Shown in pieces: positions 33,436-41,766 of a stretch of DNA of 64,000 nt (within the stretch, counting starts at the first letter, position 1; the number at the start of each line of letters is the position of its first letter). The DNA is taken from NCBI RefSeq assembly GCF_003815915.1, contig NZ_CP033929.1, positions 186,001-250,000 of the forward strand. Direction: 5' to 3'. The position numbers and the translations under genes are program-made. This stretch comes from Chryseobacterium indoltheticum (GTDB lineage: Bacteria > Bacteroidota > Bacteroidia > Flavobacteriales > Weeksellaceae). The notes under the pieces are model-generated. The model saw only the letters and a program-made list of their open reading frames with translations. It was not told the DNA's origin and did no database searches.

Positions 33436-34422
33436 ATGAAGCGGTTTCCTTTTTTTCTTATTATCCATTTAGGAGTTTTAGCACTGTTAATAAGCACATT
33501 TGCAAATGCATGGATAAGCCCCAACTACTTCAGTAAACTCAATCTTCTTTCGCTGAGCTTTCCTTATTTAATTTTTGCCCATCTCTTATTTACGCTTATC
33601 TGGATTATTAAGAAGAAGAAAATTGCTGTCGTCTTTATTCTTTCAACATTTATTTTCTATAACCCTGTAAGACGATGGGTTAATTTTTCACCTCAAAACA
33701 GCAATATTGAGACCGCCAAGACAGATATAAAAGTCTTGACATACAATGTAAAATATGGAAGTCTGGGTTGGGATAATGTAAAAAAATATATTGAAGATCA
33801 AAATGCCGATATTATTCTGGTTCAGGAAAAAGACACTAATAAAGCGCTTAGGAGCGATCTGGTAAAATATCCTTCGGTCATACTAAAAACAAAACATAAA
33901 ATTTTAAGACAGGGAGATTTAATTAATGATGCTTCCAAAGGCAATTCTTTCTATGCAGATATCGATATTAATGGTAAAATCGTAAGAGTTGTAAATGTTT
34001 ATCTGGAACCTTTCAGACTCAATAAAAACATGATCGGAATAGAAGATGACAATTCTGGCAAAAAAGAAAATAATAAAATGGAAGCGTTATTTTCAAGACT
34101 GATTCCTACCTTCCGAACGCATGAAGATCAGGTGAGAAAAATAAGAAAAGTAGTTGATCATTCACCTTACCCGGTGATTCTTGCAGGAGATTTTAATTCG
34201 GTTCCCAATTCCTGGGAATACTACAATCTGGGTAAAAACCTGGATGATGCTTTTGTAGAAGCCGGAAACGGAAGCTCTACAAGCTTTCACGATTATAAAT
34301 TCCCACTCAGAATAGATTATATTTTTGCATCAAGCAGCCTTGTTCCCAAAAGCTATAAGGTAGATTATTCGGTAAAATTATCAGATCACTATCCTGTAAT
34401 TGCTGAATTTCTACTAAATTAG
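33436..34422 (+). CDS. Endonuclease/exonuclease/phosphatase-fold membrane protein, copy 2
   Basis: 328 residues from ATG at 33436 (MKRFPFFLIIHLG); an upstream TTG would add three residues. It is a tandem paralogue of the preceding gene with the same three-helix N-terminus, LTYNVKYGS, ILVQEKDT, VVNVYLEPF, VILAGDFNSVPNS, LRIDYIFAS and SDHYPVIAEF. Long shared stretches such as PYPVI.AGDFNSVPNS and GSSTSFHDYK.PLRIDYIF indicate gene duplication. Followed four bases later by a lipoprotein gene. Confidence 0.85.
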   Translation: MKRFPFFLIIHLGVLALLISTFANAWISPNYFSKLNLLSLSFPYLIFAHLLFTLIWIIKKKKIAVVFILSTFIFYNPVRRWVNFSPQNSNIETAKTDIKVLTYNVKYGSLGWDNVKKYIEDQNADIILVQEKDTNKALRSDLVKYPSVILKTKHKILRQGDLINDASKGNSFYADIDINGKIVRVVNVYLEPFRLNKNMIGIEDDNSGKKENNKMEALFSRLIPTFRTHEDQVRKIRKVVDHSPYPVILAGDFNSVPNSWEYYNLGKNLDDAFVEAGNGSSTSFHDYKFPLRIDYIFASSSLVPKSYKVDYSVKLSDHYPVIAEFLLN

Positions 34423-34426
34423 TCGC

Positions 34427-34759
34427 ATGAAAAATGTAATTTTTGCTACTGTAATTTCATCTTTATTATCGGTTGCCTGTTCTCAACGTGAACCTGTTGT
34501 CAGCAACGATCAGGTATTAAAAATTAAATACGATACCACAGCAATAGATTCTTTTTCTCCGGGCGCAACATCAGTAGATATTGCCAGACAAATAAGAATG
34601 TCTTCACAGAAATATCAGGATTCTTTAAAAGAGGCCTTAAAATTGCAACAGGAAGAAAAAAGAATTACCGAAGCGCTTGAAAAAGAAAATAAAAAGAAAG
34701 CTGAGACCGAGAAAAAATTAAAAGCTTCTGAAAAGACAACAGAACCTAAACAGGAATAA
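34427..34759 (+). CDS. Small predicted lipoprotein with coiled-coil tail
   Basis: 110 residues. Signal ending in a lipobox-like SLLSVACSQ (Cys near residue 18), then a helical Lys/Glu-rich C-terminus (KLQQEEKRITEALEKENKKKAETEKKLK) likely to form a coiled coil. Predicted periplasmic, lipid-anchored. It is four bases from the EEP gene and may complete that operon. Function unknown. Confidence 0.7.
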   Translation: MKNVIFATVISSLLSVACSQREPVVSNDQVLKIKYDTTAIDSFSPGATSVDIARQIRMSSQKYQDSLKEALKLQQEEKRITEALEKENKKKAETEKKLKASEKTTEPKQE

Positions 34760-34851
34760 TTAAAATTAATTTATACTTAAAACAGATTTTTATTGCAAAC
34801 AAATTTTCTTCTTTTGCAATTCAAACAATTCATTACAAAAAAATATACACA

Positions 34852-35187
34852 ATGAAAAAACACATTTTATCAGCAGTTGTAGTTTCTACACTATTTGTTG
34901 CATGTACAAAGTCAACAACCACTGAAAAAACAGAAAATCCTGACGGATCTGTAACGACAACTACGACAACGGAAATAGGTACCGGATTGATCGATTCTTC
35001 GAAAGTAGATAAAGCTAAAAACGATATTCAAAACACCGTAGATAATGCGAGTGATAAGATCGACAATACAGCCCAAAAAGCAAAAGAAGACATCAACAAA
35101 GCAGGTAAAGACATTAAAGATGCAGCTGCAAAAGGTGCTCAGAAAGTAGAAGACGGTGCCAAAAAAATTAAGGAAGATCTTAAATAA
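34852..35187 (+). CDS. Small predicted lipoprotein, LEA/apolipophorin-like helical repeats
   Basis: 111 residues. Lipobox SVVVSTLFVAC (Cys near residue 18), a Thr-rich segment TVTTTTTTE-like, then amphipathic repeats DKIDNTAQKAKEDINKAGKDIKDAAAKGAQKVEDGAKKIKEDL, of the 11-residue type seen in LEA and YtxH-like stress proteins. Predicted to be lipid-anchored in the periplasm or outer membrane. Single gene with its own bidirectional terminator; a near-consensus -7 box (TTCTTTTG) lies at 34809-34816. Role unknown; envelope stress is a guess by analogy. Confidence 0.7.
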   Translation: MKKHILSAVVVSTLFVACTKSTTTEKTENPDGSVTTTTTTEIGTGLIDSSKVDKAKNDIQNTVDNASDKIDNTAQKAKEDINKAGKDIKDAAAKGAQKVEDGAKKIKEDLK

Positions 35188-35191
35188 AATA

Positions 35192-35220
35192 AAAACCGCA
35201 GAAAATTCTGCGGTTTTTTT
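35192..35220. terminator. Bidirectional terminator between lipoprotein and GH3-like genes
   Basis: Perfect 12-base stem AAAACCGCAGAA / TTCTGCGGTTTT with A tract before and T tract after, shared by the two convergent transcripts. Confidence 0.9.
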
Positions 35221-36736
35221 ATACTCTATTAAGCTCCAGTAAAGGATCTATGTATTCTCTGTCATTACTAAGCCTCGGCACTTTGTTCTGCCCGCCCAGT
35301 TTACCTTTAGATTCAAGCCAGCAGTAAAAAAGGTTGGGTCTTGCAATATGCACGACAGGTTTTTTCAGCGTAATATTATTATATCTTTTAGCCTCGTAAT
35401 CCGAATTGATGCATTTCAGGTGCTTATCAAAAATATCCGTAAACAAATCGAGATTTTCGGGATGTTCACTAAATTCAAAAATCCATTCGTGGGCACCGCT
35501 TTCATTTTCTTTCATGAAAATCGGAGCTCCGGTAAAGTCTTTTACGGAAGCATTCGTTTCCTGGCAAGCTTTCGTTAAAGCCGATTCTACATTCGTAATC
35601 ATCAGTTCTTCACCAAAAGCATTGATATAATGTTTTGTACGACCCGTAATTTTTATTCTGAATGGGCTCGTCGATGTGAAAACCACTGTATCCCCAATTA
35701 AATATCTCCAAAGTCCGCCATTGGTTGTAATCACCATTGCATAGTTTTTTCCTACCTCGACTCCTTCCAGACTCACCACTTTCGGGTTGGAATGGTGAAA
35801 CTGATCCATGGGAATAAATTCATAGAAAATTCCGTAGTCGAGCATCAGAAGCATTTCATCACTATTCGATCTGTCCTGAATTCCGAAAAAGCCTTCAGAA
35901 GCATTATAGATTTCATAGTAATTGATATCTTTCCCGATAATCGGTTTGTATTGCTCTTTATAAGGTTTAAAACTGATTCCGCCATGAAAGAATACTTCCA
36001 GGTTTGGCCAAAGTTCAGAAACATTTTTCACATCTGTTTCCTTTAAAACTCTTTGCAAAAGCACCATCATCCAGCTAGGAACCCCTAAAATACTTCCTAC
36101 ATCTTCGTTTTTTACTTCAGAAACAATGGCGTTAAGCTTACTTTCCCACTCTCCCATCAACGAAACTTTTTTGCTCGGTGTTGTGGTAATTTCAACCCAA
36201 AAAGGAAGATTATCAATCAAAATAGCAGAGAGATCGCCAAACTTCGTGTTAAAATCAGCATATAACTCAGAGCTTCCGCCAAGACGTAAATTTTTATTGG
36301 TAAAAAGTTGATTTTCAGGATGATTATTGGCATAGATCGAAACCATGTCTTTTCCTGCTTTTAAGTGGCAGTATTCCAGACTTTCTGCTGAAATAGGAAT
36401 AAATTTACTTTTGGCATTAGTAGTTCCCGAAGATTTTGCAAAATGCTTAATGTAACCGGGCCAGCTCACGTCTTTATGGCCTTGCCTTGCCCGTTCCACG
36501 TACGGCTCAAATTCCTCATACGTAACAATCGGGACTTTATTTTTAAAATCCTGATAACTTGAGATAGAATTAAACCCATACTTCTTGCCATATTCCGTGT
36601 CTTCTGCATGGAATAATTGAGAAAACAGAATTCCCTTCTGTGTATCGATAGGATGATCCATAAAATGCTGGATCTGATCTATCCTTTGACGGATAAACCA
36701 ATTGACCACCGTATTGAAAAGTGCTTTCGTTGCCAT
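35219..36736 (-). CDS. GH3-like (auxin-responsive promoter family) acyl-adenylate protein
   Basis: 505 residues from ATG at 36734-36736 (MATKALFNTVVNWFIRQRID); the longer frame upstream would include the promoter. The GH3 superfamily adenylates carboxylic acids. Typical features are FAKSSGTTNAKSKFIPIS (ATP loop), EIYNASEGFFGIQ, LMLDYGIFYEFIPM, TTNGGLWRYLIGDTV and ITGRTKHYINAFGEELM. Bacteroidota proteins of this kind are common, and their substrate is unknown. Cytosolic. The -7 box ends six bases before the ATG. Confidence 0.85.
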   Translation of the reverse strand: MATKALFNTVVNWFIRQRIDQIQHFMDHPIDTQKGILFSQLFHAEDTEYGKKYGFNSISSYQDFKNKVPIVTYEEFEPYVERARQGHKDVSWPGYIKHFAKSSGTTNAKSKFIPISAESLEYCHLKAGKDMVSIYANNHPENQLFTNKNLRLGGSSELYADFNTKFGDLSAILIDNLPFWVEITTTPSKKVSLMGEWESKLNAIVSEVKNEDVGSILGVPSWMMVLLQRVLKETDVKNVSELWPNLEVFFHGGISFKPYKEQYKPIIGKDINYYEIYNASEGFFGIQDRSNSDEMLLMLDYGIFYEFIPMDQFHHSNPKVVSLEGVEVGKNYAMVITTNGGLWRYLIGDTVVFTSTSPFRIKITGRTKHYINAFGEELMITNVESALTKACQETNASVKDFTGAPIFMKENESGAHEWIFEFSEHPENLDLFTDIFDKHLKCINSDYEAKRYNNITLKKPVVHIARPNLFYCWLESKGKLGGQNKVPRLSNDREYIDPLLELNRV

Positions 36737-36741
36737 TCTGA

Positions 36742-36749
36742 CAAATATA
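36742..36749 (-). promoter_or_regulatory. -7 box (TATATTTG) of the GH3-like gene, next to the start codon
   Basis: Exact TAnnTTTG on the minus strand, five bases from the ATG. Transcription would start at or within a few bases of the start codon, so the mRNA may be leaderless. Confidence 0.6.
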
Positions 36750-36782
36750 ATAATATTTGAATTTTCAGCGAATGATTTAAAC

Positions 36783-36812
36783 AAAAAAACCATCACAAAT
36801 TTGCAATGGTTT
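36783..36812 (-). terminator. Terminator after the bacilliredoxin gene
   Basis: Stem AAACCAT / ATGGTTT on the minus strand with a T run behind it (complement of 36783-36789). Confidence 0.65.
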
Positions 36813-36840
36813 CCATATTATTTTTTTAATTCTTAAAGGA

Positions 36841-37251
36841 TTAGCAATACTCGTCGTACGCTGCCTGTAAGTTTGCAGCAATTGCTCCTGCAGGATTACC
36901 TTCAATATGGTGTCTTTCAAGCATATGAACCAATTCTCCGTCTTTGAAAAGTGCTACACATGGTGAGCTTGGAGGAAATGGTGCCAAATGTTTTCTAGCT
37001 GCTTCTACTGCTTCTTTATCGAAACCTGCAAAAACGGTAGTCAAATGGTCTGGTTTTTTTTCTCCAGTCAAAGAGTAAACCACTCCCGGTCTTGCGGCTC
37101 CAGCTGCACAACCACATACCGAATTGATTACTAAAAGAGTAGTTCCTGATTGCTTTAAAGCATCTTCTACCTGAGCAGGAGTTGCCAAATCTTCGAAACC
37201 TTTATCTGTAAGCTCAGCCTTCATAGGCATTACTAAATCTGTTGGATACAT
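36841..37251 (-). CDS. BrxA/BrxB family bacilliredoxin (YphP/YqiW-like)
   Basis: 136 residues. Thioredoxin-like fold with the CGC motif of the family (SVCGCAAGAARPGV, cysteines near residues 47 and 49) and conserved TVFAGFDKEAVEAAR, PSSPCVALFKDGE and MLERHHIEG. In Firmicutes these remove bacillithiol from proteins or act as disulfide isomerases; in Bacteroidota the thiol partner may be bacillithiol too. Single cytosolic gene. Confidence 0.93.
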   Translation of the reverse strand: MYPTDLVMPMKAELTDKGFEDLATPAQVEDALKQSGTTLLVINSVCGCAAGAARPGVVYSLTGEKKPDHLTTVFAGFDKEAVEAARKHLAPFPPSSPCVALFKDGELVHMLERHHIEGNPAGAIAANLQAAYDEYC

Positions 37252-37424
37252 TTCTTATTTTTTTTTAAGTGTCTACAAATTTACACAATTCTGTATGTAT
37301 TTACAATTTATAAAAACTATCAAAGCTTTTAATAAACAAAATGAATTTTGAACAACATATAAGAATAACATAATAATTTTAATTAATATTTAAATAAAAA
37401 TCATCTATATTAAATTTTATTTGC

Positions 37425-37432
37425 TAAATTTG
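37425..37432 (+). promoter_or_regulatory. -7 box (TAAATTTG) ahead of a 14-codon mini-ORF
   Basis: Exact TAnnTTTG 24 bases upstream of ATG 37456. No downstream gene is on this strand, so it may start a small RNA or be a remnant. Confidence 0.35.
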
Positions 37433-37594
37433 AAATGATTCTAAAAACGATTTCCATGAAAAAAACTTTATTAAATCAATCTTTCAAGACATCAGAGTAA
37501 TCTGGTAACAATGTAATTCCCTCACCTTTCTCTCTGTTTTATCCTCGGTTTTTAGAATTCATTAAAAAACATTGATAAAGGATTTACAATAAAT

Positions 37595-37623
37595 GAAGCC
37601 CGAAACATAAAGTTTCGGGCTTC
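37595..37623 (-). terminator. Strong hairpin after the GatB/YqeY gene
   Basis: Perfect 12-base stem GAAGCCCGAAAC / GTTTCGGGCTTC. The flanking T tract is poor in both directions (ATTTATT on the minus side), so it ends or protects the 3' end of the dcw transcript. Confidence 0.6.
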
Positions 37624-37668
37624 GTTAATCAAATCGATATGCAAAGGTTGAATATCCGTTTTAAATAG

Positions 37669-37734
37669 TTGATGAGTTTTAGTTGTCAGTTGATAGTATA
37701 TTAAAAGTACCAACCAATAACGGTCAACAATCAA
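37669..37734. repeat. Family-IV dispersed repeat (AGTTGTCAGTTGATAG ... CCAACCAATAAC)
   Basis: Shares AGTTGTCAGTTG and the Asn/Gln-coding CCAAC-type words with the segment inside murG at 45006-45065. Ends at the stop codon of the GatB/YqeY gene. Confidence 0.6.
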
Positions 37735-38181
37735 CTACGAAAGTAATTTCTTAGCCATCTCGGAAATACTTTTTCCGTCAGATTTTCCGGCCAAGTTTTT
37801 TGAAGCTAATCCCATTACTTTTCCTAAATCTTTAATCGATTCAGCGCCAGTTTCTGAAATAATCTGCTTGATCTCTGCTTCTAATTCTTCAGAGGACAAT
37901 TGTGCAGGTAAAAACTTCTCAATGACTTTCATCTGAGCTTCTTCTACTTCTGCCAAATCGTTTCTTCCCTGAGCGGTAAACTGCTCATAAGAATCTTTAC
38001 GCTGTTTGATCATTCTCTGCAAAATTGCAATTTCCTGCTCAGATGAAACTTCAGCTCCTAAAGCCTCGGTTTTCAGCAATAATATCTGAGATTTTACAGC
38101 ACGAAGAGAATCTAAAGCTACTCTGTCTTTAGCTCTCATTGCTGTTTTTATTGCTTCGCTTATGGTTAGTTCTAAACTCAT
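37735..38181 (-). CDS. GatB/YqeY domain-containing protein
   Basis: 148 residues. ISEAIKTAMRAKDRVALDSLRAVKSQIL, IAILQRMIKQRKDSYEQFTAQGR and KDLGKVMGLASKNLAGKSDGKSISEMAKKLL are the YqeY family blocks. The domain resembles the tail of GatB, which binds tRNA, so a tRNA-amidotransferase-like or tRNA-binding role is assumed but unproven. Last gene of the dcw cluster, separated from ftsZ by a nested repeat (38182-38297). Confidence 0.93.
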   Translation of the reverse strand: MSLELTISEAIKTAMRAKDRVALDSLRAVKSQILLLKTEALGAEVSSEQEIAILQRMIKQRKDSYEQFTAQGRNDLAEVEEAQMKVIEKFLPAQLSSEELEAEIKQIISETGAESIKDLGKVMGLASKNLAGKSDGKSISEMAKKLLS

Positions 38182-38297
38182 TTTATTAAATTTAACAATG
38201 TATCAATGTAACAGTTTACCAATTGAGATGCTTCAATAAGCTCAGCATGACCGTTCGAGATTGTTACATTGGTACATTTCTACATTGTTACATTATT
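38182..38297. repeat. Nested repeat between ftsZ and GatB/YqeY gene
   Basis: Inverted arms rich in AACAATGTATCAATGTAACA / TGTTACATTGGTACATT surround a central GCTTCAATAAGCTCAGCATG, a decayed copy of the family-I repeat (CTTCGACAAGCTCAG). This looks like one repeat inserted into another. Confidence 0.6.
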
Positions 38298-40205
38298 TTA
38301 GTCTACGTCTTTATTTAAAAATCTGTTTTCTCTGATCTGCATGTTTCCGTTGTTATCAGACAAATAGGTATTGATATTTTGGTCTGATGCATTGGTGCCG
38401 TCAATTGAAATATTCTTTCTCTTGAAAGCAGGTACAGATTCAAATTCATTTACGTGATCGAAATTTTGGTAACGAGAATTGAATTCTTTCAACTTGTTTC
38501 TTCTCTCTACTACTCTTTCCTGATCAGCAGGCTTATTCACAAAAGTGAATTCAGATTCTGTATGTCTTGTTGTTTCTATTTCTACTCTTTTTTCAACAAC
38601 AGGTTTTTCTTCAGCTTTAGGCTGTTCTGGAGTTTGATAAAATGTTTCAACTCTTTGAATTTTCTCTTCAACTTTCTCAATCACAGCTGAAGTTTCAACT
38701 TCATTTTTTGGTTGACCAAAATCATATTTAGGCTCAACAAGAGGTTCGTTCACGGTGAAGTTAAACTCAACCTTTTTTTCGTCTGAATAATTATTGTTAA
38801 AAGCACTCTCTTTTGGTTCTTCTTTTTTATTATCAAAATCGAAAGAGAAAGACTGAATTTCTAAATCATTCGGATCGTCATCGAAAGAAAACAAATTGAC
38901 ATCATCGTCATTGCTCGATTCTTCGTTTCTCCAGCTCTGAATCGGGCTTTCTAATGTATCTTCCTCTCTATCAGAGAATTTTATTTCGGTTTTTACATCT
39001 TCATCCTCAATAATCATTTTTTTTTCAGAAGACGACATTTTAAACTTCGGAAGATCCTGATCTTCATCATCTAATCTAAAAAGATTTTTACCTCCAAAGT
39101 CGTATCCCTGTTCAGGAGCTACTTCTCTCTCGTCCCTTGTTTTGAAAGGAGAAGCTTTTGGAGTATCTAAAGCGTCATTCAAACCAATTCTGATTTTCTC
39201 AGTAGGTCCTGAAAACTTTTGGTTATCATTAGAAAAACCAGTAGCAATCACCAATACGCTTACAGCATCGCCCAATTCTTCGTCAGCTCCAACACCGAAA
39301 ATGATATCAGCCGTGTGACCAGCTTCTTTCTGGATATAATCCATGATGATCCCGATCTCGTCCATTGTAGCTTCTTCTACACCGCTTCTGATCAACAATA
39401 ACACATTTCTTGCACCTGTAATTTTGTTGTCGTTCAATAATGGAGAATCTAATGCTTTTCTTACTGCTTCTTCCGCTTTGTTTTCACCTGAAGCCATTCC
39501 TGTAGACATCAATGCCGTACCGGAATTTTGAAGCACAGATTTAGCATCTCTAAAGTCAATGTTTACATCAAAGTAACCTGTAATAACCTCTGCCATACCT
39601 TTTGCAGCATTGGTTAACACTTCATCGGCTTTAGAAAAACCTTGTTTGAAACCAAGATTTCCAAATTGCTGTCTTAGTTTATCATTGTTGATCACAATTA
39701 ATGAATCAACATTATTTCTTAATTTATCAAGTCCTAATTCTGCCTGATCAAGTCTTCTTTTCCCCTCAAAGCTGAAAGGAACGGTAACGATACCTACCGT
39801 AAGAATTCCCATATCTTTGGCAACTTTAGCAATAACAGGAGCCGCACCCGTTCCGGTACCACCACCCATTCCTGCAGTGATGAAAACCATTTTGGTGTTT
39901 TGTCCCATTGCCGCTTTGATGTCTTCGATACTTTCAATAGCCGCTTTCTCCCCTACTTCAGGATCTGCACCTGCTCCAAGACCTTCAGTAATGGTAACTC
40001 CCAACTGAACTTTGTTTGAAACCGGATTGTTATCTAAAGTTTGCGCATCGGTATTACAGATCACGAAATCTACCCCGTGAATACCTTTTTCGTACATGTG
40101 CTTTAGAGCGTTGTTTCCACCGCCACCAACACCGATAACTTTGATGATCGAAGAATTTCCTTTTGGCAGATCAAATGAAAATCCTTGTGTGCCTATATTT
40201 TCCAT
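38298..40205 (-). CDS. ftsZ: Cell division protein FtsZ with long C-terminal extension
   Basis: 635 residues. Tubulin-like GTPase: IKVIGVGGGGNNALKHM start, T4 loop GGGTGTG at 114-120, T7 region NVDSLIVINND and NIDFRDAKSVLQNSGTALMS. It forms the division ring at mid-cell. After about residue 330 it continues with 300 residues of acidic, Asn/Glu-rich sequence (SFDFDNKKEEPKESAFNNN), roughly three to five times a usual FtsZ linker, ending with LNKDVD. A typical FtsA/ZipA-binding peptide at the extreme end is not obvious; NISIDGT or IRENRFL near the end may serve. Last in the division gene order mraZ to ftsZ. Confidence 0.97.
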   Translation of the reverse strand: MENIGTQGFSFDLPKGNSSIIKVIGVGGGGNNALKHMYEKGIHGVDFVICNTDAQTLDNNPVSNKVQLGVTITEGLGAGADPEVGEKAAIESIEDIKAAMGQNTKMVFITAGMGGGTGTGAAPVIAKVAKDMGILTVGIVTVPFSFEGKRRLDQAELGLDKLRNNVDSLIVINNDKLRQQFGNLGFKQGFSKADEVLTNAAKGMAEVITGYFDVNIDFRDAKSVLQNSGTALMSTGMASGENKAEEAVRKALDSPLLNDNKITGARNVLLLIRSGVEEATMDEIGIIMDYIQKEAGHTADIIFGVGADEELGDAVSVLVIATGFSNDNQKFSGPTEKIRIGLNDALDTPKASPFKTRDEREVAPEQGYDFGGKNLFRLDDEDQDLPKFKMSSSEKKMIIEDEDVKTEIKFSDREEDTLESPIQSWRNEESSNDDDVNLFSFDDDPNDLEIQSFSFDFDNKKEEPKESAFNNNYSDEKKVEFNFTVNEPLVEPKYDFGQPKNEVETSAVIEKVEEKIQRVETFYQTPEQPKAEEKPVVEKRVEIETTRHTESEFTFVNKPADQERVVERRNKLKEFNSRYQNFDHVNEFESVPAFKRKNISIDGTNASDQNINTYLSDNNGNMQIRENRFLNKDVD

Positions 40206-40287
40206 ATTTAATTTTTTCTAAATTGATAATCGACTATGATAGTTGATGAGAAAGATCATTCATCGCTTATCATTCATCATTTATATT
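40206..40287. repeat. AT-rich spacer between ftsA and ftsZ, family V
   Basis: Hairpin-prone TTGATAATCGACTATGATAG ... TCATTCATCATTTAT text, similar to the spacers at 45770-45837 and 49798-49878 in the same cluster. Confidence 0.45.
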
Positions 40288-41673
40288 TTATTCTACTTCT
40301 TCAAAGAATTTTTTCACTTTTTCCATCAGCGACTGTCCGAATGTTGGTTTCGAAGGTCTTGATGTTTGTACAGGAGTTTTAAATTCTTCTTCTATTTGAG
40401 GAGTTGTTTGAGTTTGAGATTCAGCATTAGCATTCGTTTGTGCTTCTTTTTGCTCCACTTTTGTGTCAGCCTCAATTTCAATTTCCTCTTCTACAGCAAC
40501 CGTTTTTTTATCTCTGATTTTTAGACTTTCCATCAGTAAACCAATAGAAGTTGCAAATTCGGGACCTTTCAGATACTGGTTTTTATCGTTGGCAATATAT
40601 TCATTGGCAAAACCAATTCTGCTATCAAAACCTGTCGTGTAGTTTGCCAGCTGACGAAGATGTTTCAAGTTTGAACCACCACCCGTCAAAACAATTCCTG
40701 CAATCAGTTTTTTCTTTTGTTCAAAAGCTCCGTAAGCTTTTAACTCTGTATTGACCATTTCTAAAATCTCTTCAACTCTCGCATTGATAATTTGTGCTAA
40801 AGTTTTCAGAGAAATCTCTTTATCCGGTCTTCCGTGAAGTCCCGGGATCGTTACAAATGTGCTGTCTTTTTCCAACTCTGGAACTGCAGAACCGAACTTA
40901 ACCTTTAATTGCTCGGCGTGCTTTTCTATAATTGAACAGCCTTCTTTGATGTCTTCCGTAATAATTCCGCCTCCATAAGGGATGACGCAAGTATGACGAA
41001 TGATATTATCTTTAAAAATAGCAATATCTGTAGTACCACCACCGATGTCTACGATTGCTACTCCTGCTTCTTTTTCTTCTTTAGTTAAAACAGCTTCAGA
41101 AGATGCTAAAGGCTCCAATGTAAGCGCTTCCATCTCCAAACCTGCTTCTCTTACGCATCTTGCGATGTTTCTGATGCTTCCCATTTGTCCTACAACAACA
41201 TGGAAATTGGCTTCCAGACGTTTTCCGTGCATTCCGACAGGTTCCTGAATTTCTCCTTCAGAATCAACCTTATATTCCTGTGGAAGAACATGGATAATTT
41301 CTTCACCCGGTAACATGACCAGTTTTTTCACCTGATCTTTTAATGCTTCGATGTCATCATCTGTGATGAATCTATCCGGATTCTCACGCATAATGTAATC
41401 TGAATGCTGCAATGAGCGAATGTGCTTTCCTGCAATACCTACAGTTACCTTATGAATAGGAACTCCTGCGCTCGACTGTGCTTCTGCCACAGCTGCTTTT
41501 ATAGAGTTAATGGTTTGTGAAATATTATTCACAATCCCTTTATGAACTCCAAGACTTTTGGCCTTCCCAACACCGAGAATTTCTATTTTCCCGTGTGCAT
41601 TCCTCCTTCCGACAATGGCGACAATCTTGGTTGTCCCGATGTCAAGACCTACTGAATACTCTTGATTTTCCAT
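40288..41673 (-). CDS. ftsA: Cell division protein FtsA
   Basis: 461 residues. Actin-like ATPase: YSVGLDIGTTKIVAIVGR (phosphate 1), VAIVDIGGGTTDIAIFKDN (phosphate 2) and GIVLTGGGSNLKHLRQLA (adenosine). It tethers FtsZ to the inner membrane through a C-terminal amphipathic helix, seen here as SLMEKVKKFFEEVE. A Glu/Gln/Thr-rich low-complexity linker (residues about 395-440) separates the fold from that helix, longer than in Proteobacteria. Start at the ATG 41671-41673; ftsQ lies upstream. Confidence 0.96.
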   Translation of the reverse strand: MENQEYSVGLDIGTTKIVAIVGRRNAHGKIEILGVGKAKSLGVHKGIVNNISQTINSIKAAVAEAQSSAGVPIHKVTVGIAGKHIRSLQHSDYIMRENPDRFITDDDIEALKDQVKKLVMLPGEEIIHVLPQEYKVDSEGEIQEPVGMHGKRLEANFHVVVGQMGSIRNIARCVREAGLEMEALTLEPLASSEAVLTKEEKEAGVAIVDIGGGTTDIAIFKDNIIRHTCVIPYGGGIITEDIKEGCSIIEKHAEQLKVKFGSAVPELEKDSTFVTIPGLHGRPDKEISLKTLAQIINARVEEILEMVNTELKAYGAFEQKKKLIAGIVLTGGGSNLKHLRQLANYTTGFDSRIGFANEYIANDKNQYLKGPEFATSIGLLMESLKIRDKKTVAVEEEIEIEADTKVEQKEAQTNANAESQTQTTPQIEEEFKTPVQTSRPSKPTFGQSLMEKVKKFFEEVE

Positions 41674-41709
41674 TGTGTATATCGATTTGATTTAATTACT
41701 TATTTATTA

Positions 41710-41766
41710 TTTGATAGGATTTTATCCCCTCCTTTATTAAGTCGTCCCTTTTGGACTCTTTGTTTA
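41710..41766. repeat. Family-VI spacer repeat between ftsQ and ftsA
   Basis: Shares about 60 aligned bases with the ftsI-murE spacer (51350-51407), including CTTTATTAA, TTTTGGA and ACTCT words, and a GGAT-AAA-ATCC palindrome. It ends on the ftsQ stop codon. Confidence 0.6.

Larger units (their letters stand above)
37252..37734. other. Gene-poor 480-base stretch with a promoter-like box, a mini-ORF and repeats
   Basis: No convincing gene. It holds a -7 box TAAATTTG (37425-37432) followed by a 14-codon frame MKKTLLNQSFKTSE (37456-37500), a strong hairpin (37595-37623) and a copy of the family-IV repeat (37669-37734). The minus-strand 60-codon frame at 37552-37734 is built mostly from the hairpin and repeat and is not accepted. 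Confidence 0.6.

Noticed and set aside
37552..37734. 60-codon minus-strand frame after the YqeY gene
   Set aside because: Made up of the family-IV repeat and the strong hairpin; no protein-like pattern.
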